Below are positions 59,821 to 64,000 of a DNA stretch of 64,000 nt, piece by piece. How positions within the stretch are numbered: the first letter of the stretch is position 1; each line of letters starts with the position of its first letter. The position numbers were made by a program, and so were the translations under genes. Source of the stretch: Hespellia sp. (GTDB lineage Bacteria; Bacillota; Clostridia; Lachnospirales; Lachnospiraceae); assembly GCA_028694105.1 (NCBI GenBank), contig JAQUUC010000003.1:1-64000 (forward strand). Direction: 5' to 3'. The notes under the pieces are model-generated. The model was not told where the DNA came from. It searched no databases and worked only from the letters and a program-made list of their open reading frames with translations.

Positions 59821-61749
59821 CTATGCCTGCTTTTTGTTGTACGGCTTGAACTCGCGCCCGGTTCCCTTGTAGAATCGGCTGAACATCTCATAGTACTCCA
59901 GACGCAGAACCTGAATACCTACGATCAATCCTTCCATACCGCAGACGAAGATATTTCCTAATACAACGACCAGCCAGTTCGGATGTCCGCTCTCTGCATT
60001 GGCCAGCTGCAGTACAACCTGCATCATGGCAGCATGGCTGACGGCGAAAGCACCGATACGGACGAAGGATAGTGTATTTGAAAAATAGCTTAACAGTGTC
60101 TCGAATAATTCGAAGAAGCCCTGAACTAAGAACATGCCTTTGCTTTCTTCCATTTTTTCGGAGCTTTTTTTGATCTTGTTCGTGAGAGGTTCTTTGAACA
60201 GGATTAAAATAAGCGGAATGCCGAACATAATCGCGATCACGATTCCTGCCGGGGTTTTGTGTCCGGTCATGAATAATACAATCGTTGCAACTACGGCTGC
60301 GTAAAATACCAGTCCTGCGACACCGTTGACATCGAAGAGCGCATCGCCCACATCTTTTGCTTTGAGGGCATTGATGATATGGAAGATCATGGCAATGATG
60401 ATGATGCCCATTCCAAATGCAATCGCTACGATAAATACGGTGTTGAGTTTTCCAACGAACGGAAGCGTTGACATATGTTCAATCGGCCGCAGCCAGACTG
60501 GTTCGATCAGTTCTTCAAATCCGAAGAAGCTTCCGAACATGAATCCGAAGAAGGTGGAGAAGATACCTGCAATGGAAATGATTCCGGCAAGCGGGGTCTT
60601 CTTCTTCCAGTAAATGAGTCCACCGCCGAGCAGGAGCACAAGGCCCTGACCGACATCACCGAACATGGCACCGAAGATAAAGGTGTAGGTCAGCGCGACA
60701 AAAATGGTCGGATCCATCTCATCCGCCGCCGGAAGTCCGTACATGCGGGTAAACATTTCAAATGGTTTGAAGAATTTCGGGTTGGAGAGCTTCGTAGGAG
60801 CTTCGCCAAAGTAGTTATCCCGTTCGTCTTCGACAACGACGAATACCGAGTCATCATCTTTGATATCATGTAAGAATTTCTCCACGTCATCCTCAGACAT
60901 CCATCCACAGAGAACGTAATAATCCTCTTTGTTATCCTCCATGTGGGCGGCAAGCTTACGGACATCGAAGTTGTTGGTAAGTTCGCCGAGACGGTTTTTG
61001 GAGGCAATCAGGTCTGCAGCCCGGTTGTCAAGCATAGCCTGAATGTCTTTATCAACATCTTCAAGCTGCCTGTTGATGTCTGCAATCTCTTTTTCAATAT
61101 GATGATAAGCCTCACCGGGAGCACCGTTATAATCATCCGGCAGGTCAATCTTCTCAAAGTGGAGCGATTTAAACACCGAGTCGACCTTCTGGGCATCTGC
61201 CATGGATACGAAGTATGCGCCATAGACATAATCGTCATCGCGTTCACCTTCCACAAAGATGGCGCCCAGATCATCGAGCAGATATTTCTCCATGCGGTGA
61301 TGATACTCGGTGGAAATGCGTCCGAACCGGTACTGAATATATTTATAATGAAGTACCTGACTCAAATCGCAGTCCAGTGGCCGGAACGGTTCGATTATCT
61401 TTAATTTCTCGCGGCGTTCTTCCCGCTGACGTTTTAATTCATCCTTCTTTGCCTGAAATTCCATGTAGTCGTGATGAGTGGTTCGAACCAGCTCGAACAT
61501 CTCATCCAGTCCAAGAGTCTCCGAGGGCTTTATATCGATGTTACTGAGTTCTTCGACGTACTGACAGGCTTTGGTGAATGCGTCCTTGTAAGGATTGATC
61601 TCGATAAACGGTCTTAAGTTATCGACGGTCTTAAGCTCTGACATCGCGTGTTCCAGCTGAATCTCATATTTGGAAAGGTAGATGTCAGTCACACGGTCAA
61701 TGTCTGTTTTGGGACCGGTGATACTCACAAATTTCATTTTAACAATCAC
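59821..61749 (-). CDS. atpI: V-type ATP synthase subunit I (stator)
   Basis: 642 residues. The a/I-type stator subunit that forms the ion half-channels. N-terminal cytoplasmic domain of about 330 residues with coiled-coil segments (KKDELKRQREERREKLKII), then seven or eight TM helices beginning near PTIFVALTYTFIFGAMFGDVGQG. The family motif GAMFGDVGQG and the C-terminal GNIFVCGMEGLIVGIQVLRLEYYEMFSRFYKGTG are clear. Overlaps the subunit C gene by four bases. Confidence 0.95.
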   Translation of the reverse strand: MIVKMKFVSITGPKTDIDRVTDIYLSKYEIQLEHAMSELKTVDNLRPFIEINPYKDAFTKACQYVEELSNIDIKPSETLGLDEMFELVRTTHHDYMEFQAKKDELKRQREERREKLKIIEPFRPLDCDLSQVLHYKYIQYRFGRISTEYHHRMEKYLLDDLGAIFVEGERDDDYVYGAYFVSMADAQKVDSVFKSLHFEKIDLPDDYNGAPGEAYHHIEKEIADINRQLEDVDKDIQAMLDNRAADLIASKNRLGELTNNFDVRKLAAHMEDNKEDYYVLCGWMSEDDVEKFLHDIKDDDSVFVVVEDERDNYFGEAPTKLSNPKFFKPFEMFTRMYGLPAADEMDPTIFVALTYTFIFGAMFGDVGQGLVLLLGGGLIYWKKKTPLAGIISIAGIFSTFFGFMFGSFFGFEELIEPVWLRPIEHMSTLPFVGKLNTVFIVAIAFGMGIIIIAMIFHIINALKAKDVGDALFDVNGVAGLVFYAAVVATIVLFMTGHKTPAGIVIAIMFGIPLILILFKEPLTNKIKKSSEKMEESKGMFLVQGFFELFETLLSYFSNTLSFVRIGAFAVSHAAMMQVVLQLANAESGHPNWLVVVLGNIFVCGMEGLIVGIQVLRLEYYEMFSRFYKGTGREFKPYNKKQA

Positions 61750-62795
61750 TTTTTAACACCTCCAACATATCCTAACGTTTCTCCCTGACCCAAGCTGTAA
61801 CGGATACATTCAAGAGCAGTGGTTAGTTTATCTAATTCTGTTTCTTTCTGAAAAAGATACGTGTTGAGCGTCGCAAGCGTGTATGGATACTGGCGGCTGT
61901 CTGCCGTGTAAAGATGGTTTAAGCACTCCAGATACATTTCCTGCATTGTGACCTGATCTTTTTCGAAGTCATATTTTTTGGCATAGCGTGTTTTGTTCAT
62001 CAATGCCATAAATTCCTCCGGCGTATTGCACTCGACCATCTCTTTGATCTGTTCCGTTTTAATGTGGAAATGAATCGGAACGAGAAGGGCGTAAATGTCT
62101 GCCGGCTGCATGTGGAAATACTTCTTTGCGCGGTAAATCCACTGCATGTTGAGCAGGTCGATTCTGGTACCGTAATCTCTGGTATAGATTTCCTGCTCCT
62201 TTTTATTTATAATTTTTTTGCGTTCTTTCCATAGTGTGTTGAAGTAATAAAGGTCCAGCGTCAAATCATAATCGAAGAGCGTTGCTGAATTCGTGTCGCG
62301 CAATTTGTGAAGAGGTTCATAATATTCCGTCCCTCTCAGATTATCAACCAGTTCATCCGTTGTTCGGGAGGTAATCAGCTTCTCGATAGAAATCTGAGAA
62401 TACTGATCGAAGAACGGCCGCTTGTAATTCAAATCAAAGGGCTGTTCATAATGGTTGATGACAATTCGAAAGCAGTAGTTAATCGTGTTAATCTCATAAC
62501 GTTTTAGATAGAGCTTTAGGAATTTGCGCTGCTCCAGTCCCGAAAAGCGGTAAAGCTTCGAGTAATCACGGTACAGTGACTGGATTAAAAGCTTTTCGAC
62601 ATCACCGCGATGAAGCTTCGCCTCATCTACATCTGCAAGGAAATCCGAGTAGCCCGGATGTGATTTCAGATAGGTGATGACTTCGGTGACATTGTGCAAT
62701 GAGGCAATCTCTTCAAACTGCTCCCGCGTGATCAGCTTCGCGTGCATCCCGCGGACTTTGGTTACCATCCCACTATAACTGAGTAGATTTCCCAT
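61746..62795 (-). CDS. atpC: V-type ATP synthase subunit C
   Basis: 349 residues. Homologue of the eukaryotic d (AC39) subunit; joins the rotor D/F to the K ring. Almost all alpha-helical; N-terminus SYSGMVTKVRGMHAKLIT is characteristic, and three related helical lobes follow. Starts two bases after the stop of the small coiled-coil gene and overlaps subunit I by four bases. Confidence 0.88.
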   Translation of the reverse strand: MGNLLSYSGMVTKVRGMHAKLITREQFEEIASLHNVTEVITYLKSHPGYSDFLADVDEAKLHRGDVEKLLIQSLYRDYSKLYRFSGLEQRKFLKLYLKRYEINTINYCFRIVINHYEQPFDLNYKRPFFDQYSQISIEKLITSRTTDELVDNLRGTEYYEPLHKLRDTNSATLFDYDLTLDLYYFNTLWKERKKIINKKEQEIYTRDYGTRIDLLNMQWIYRAKKYFHMQPADIYALLVPIHFHIKTEQIKEMVECNTPEEFMALMNKTRYAKKYDFEKDQVTMQEMYLECLNHLYTADSRQYPYTLATLNTYLFQKETELDKLTTALECIRYSLGQGETLGYVGGVKK

Positions 62796-62797
62796 GT

Positions 62798-63109
62798 TTA
62801 TACCTCTGTAATCTTTGCGAGAATCTTCTGCGCATACTCTGCGTGATGTTCATCGTATTCTTTTTTGATAGCCTCAATGGTGTCACTGGAACTTCCCGAC
62901 TGATTACCGAGTGTGCTGGAAGTCTTCTCTTCCATGGCCTTGCGGATCTCGTCGATCTTCTGCTGTGTCTGTGCTTCCAGTTTTGCATCAAACTCTTCAC
63001 GCTTTTTCTGGTACTGCTCGTCTAAAACATCTTTCTGCTCTTCCGCGTGTGTTACGATAGCGTTTGCAGCAGATTCAATTTCAGAGAGTTTGTTTACAAT
63101 AGAGTCCAT
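62798..63109 (-). CDS. V-type ATPase small peripheral-stalk subunit (G/H-like)
   Basis: 103 residues from ATG 63109 (GGAGG six bases upstream; a longer frame to 63181 lacks a site). Almost entirely a charged coiled coil (AEEQKDVLDEQYQKKREEFDAK, then a Ser/Gly break and a second helix). First gene of the ATPase operon; size, composition and position match the subunit called H, G or F in other prokaryotic V-ATPases, which pairs with E in the peripheral stalk. Sequence conservation in this family is low. Confidence 0.8.
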   Translation of the reverse strand: MDSIVNKLSEIESAANAIVTHAEEQKDVLDEQYQKKREEFDAKLEAQTQQKIDEIRKAMEEKTSSTLGNQSGSSSDTIEAIKKEYDEHHAEYAQKILAKITEV

Positions 63110-63193
63110 AATCTGCCTCCGTTTCTTCATATTTAAAATAACAAAAGTATTGTACTTAAAATTGTATAAAAATAAGTACAAAACTTATGTACT

Positions 63194-63223
63194 ATGATAC
63201 ACCCTTTTGATGAAAATTCCCAA
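63194..63223 (-). promoter_or_regulatory. Candidate V-ATPase operon promoter
   Basis: Minus strand TTGGGA (63223-63218), 18 bases, TATCAT (63199-63194). It lies about 85 bases before the first gene. Between them are several GTAC-centred inverted repeats (AAGTATTGTACTT, AAGTACAAAACTT) that could bind a regulator. Confidence 0.4.
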
Positions 63224-63268
63224 TACTTTTTGCTTTAAAATGTATCAAAATATGATTCCCTTTTTTGT

Positions 63269-63297
63269 TTGCGCATGTGCGGCGGAAATGCTATAAT
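63269..63297 (+). promoter_or_regulatory. trmB promoter
   Basis: TTGCGC (63269-63274), 17 bases, TATAAT (63292-63297) with an extended TGC in front. Confidence 0.6.
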
Positions 63298-63384
63298 ATG
63301 TGGCACGCTGATATGTGCGTAAATCATTGACTCACGGCTGTAAAAATAAAGGCTTATGAAAAGATGGACAGGAGAGTATTTATT

Positions 63385-64000
63385 ATGAGATTAAGAAATA
63401 TACCAAGAGCAGAAGGTGTCATAGAGGAACATGAGGTCGCAGTTAAAAATGAAAAGGAGCAGAAGGGAAGCTGGCAGCAGATTTTTGGAAATGAACATCC
63501 CGTTCACATTGAAATCGGAATGGGAAAAGGCCAGTTCATTTTGAATATGGCGAAGGCTCATCCAGATATCAATTATATCGGAATCGAACGCTACTCGAGT
63601 GTGCTGCTTCGCGCGCTCGAAATGTATGATCGGGAGGACTATCAGGAGCTTTTGAATATCCGCTTTATCTGCATGGACGCGCGGGAAATTGCGGATGTAT
63701 TTGCGCCCGGTGAGGTTGACCGGATTTATCTGAATTTTTCTGACCCGTGGCCGAAGGCAAGACATGCAAAGCGCCGTCTGACTTCAAAAGAATTTTTAGC
63801 GCGCTATGAAAATGTGTTAAAGCCAAAGGGGCATTTGGAATTTAAGACAGATAACAGAGATCTGTTCACATTTTCACTGGAAGAGATTGGTGAGGCAGAG
63901 CACTGGGAGATTCTTGCGCATACGTTCGACCTGCACCATGACGAGGAAATGTGCAGGGGAAATATCATGACGGAGTATGAGCAGAAGTTCTCGGCGAAAG
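63385..64000 (+). CDS. trmB: tRNA (guanine-N7-)-methyltransferase, partial
   Basis: The first 205 codons of a gene running off the right edge. Methylates G46 of tRNA with SAM. ATG 63385 follows GGAGAG. Motifs: EIGMGKGQFILNMA (SAM binding), YIGIERYSSVLLRAL, LNFSDPWPKARHAKRR and LEFKTDNRDLFTFSL, all typical of TrmB. Family length is about 215 residues, so only a short tail is missing. Confidence 0.94.
   Translation, partial: MRLRNIPRAEGVIEEHEVAVKNEKEQKGSWQQIFGNEHPVHIEIGMGKGQFILNMAKAHPDINYIGIERYSSVLLRALEMYDREDYQELLNIRFICMDAREIADVFAPGEVDRIYLNFSDPWPKARHAKRRLTSKEFLARYENVLKPKGHLEFKTDNRDLFTFSLEEIGEAEHWEILAHTFDLHHDEEMCRGNIMTEYEQKFSAK

Overview
The window looks like the chromosome of a Gram-positive, spore-forming anaerobe of the Clostridia, most likely a gut Lachnospiraceae. 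The evidence is the mix of sporulation genes (spmA, spmB, ricT/yaaT), sortase C pili with LPXTG-type anchors, a SipW-type signal peptidase, a T-box in front of metG, a complete V-type (A/V) ATPase operon, glgB, and Rpn-family nuclease genes. Coding sequences usually have strong AGGAGG ribosome binding sites. I saw no rRNA, tRNA, CRISPR array, prophage or complete insertion sequence.

Layout. 1-3.1 kb is accessory DNA on the minus strand: a truncated and an intact Rpn-like gene and an AbiEi/AbiEii toxin-antitoxin pair. 3.2-18.1 kb is a surface-structure island. A LytTR regulator is divergent from a run of + strand genes: a small protein, a giant VWA/CnaB adhesin with LPNSG, a major pilin with LPSTG, two class C sortases, a pilin-like protein without anchor, two SipW-type secreted proteins, two membrane-anchored surface proteins and SipW itself. 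LytTR-type direct repeats sit just upstream of a near-consensus promoter. 18.1-19.8 kb (minus) holds a membrane-fused sigma-like protein and a GGDEF protein with a degenerate motif. 19.9-26.4 kb is housekeeping with the Bacillus yaaO-holB-yaaT-yabB-yabC order: lepB, Orn/Lys/Arg decarboxylase, gmk, holB, ricT, trmN6, rsmI. 26.5-30.3 kb has a degenerate ABC ATPase and spmB on the minus strand, then a DUF885 lipoprotein and spmA on the plus strand. A family of short palindromic repeats peppers 20.5-30.4 kb and is even inserted in frame into spmA.

30.6-39.7 kb: a coiled-coil protein, T-box plus metG, a promoter-terminator unit without an ORF (possible ncRNA), a TPR/acidic/AAA-like protein and glgB behind a 90-bp tandem repeat. 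39.8-53.5 kb is a catabolic island: BtpA/SgcQ protein, FGGY kinase, TIM-barrel isomerase, a GntR/UTRA regulator (minus), amidohydrolase, YfcC-type transporter, FrlB-like SIS deglycase, two FrlD-like PfkB kinases, a second amidohydrolase, YjbQ, and a polar amino-acid ABC transporter. This reads as an enlarged Amadori-product (fructoselysine-like) pathway. TATAAC-containing operators lie at both promoters flanking the GntR gene. 53.7-54.4 kb has a gene resembling the C-terminal half of an Rpn protein. 54.4-63.1 kb (minus) is the V-type ATPase operon, transcribed H-C-I-K-F-E-A-B-D. The window ends inside trmB.

All functions are assigned by reading motifs and gene order; no database search was run. 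Promoters, operators and hairpins are pattern matches, not mapped sites.
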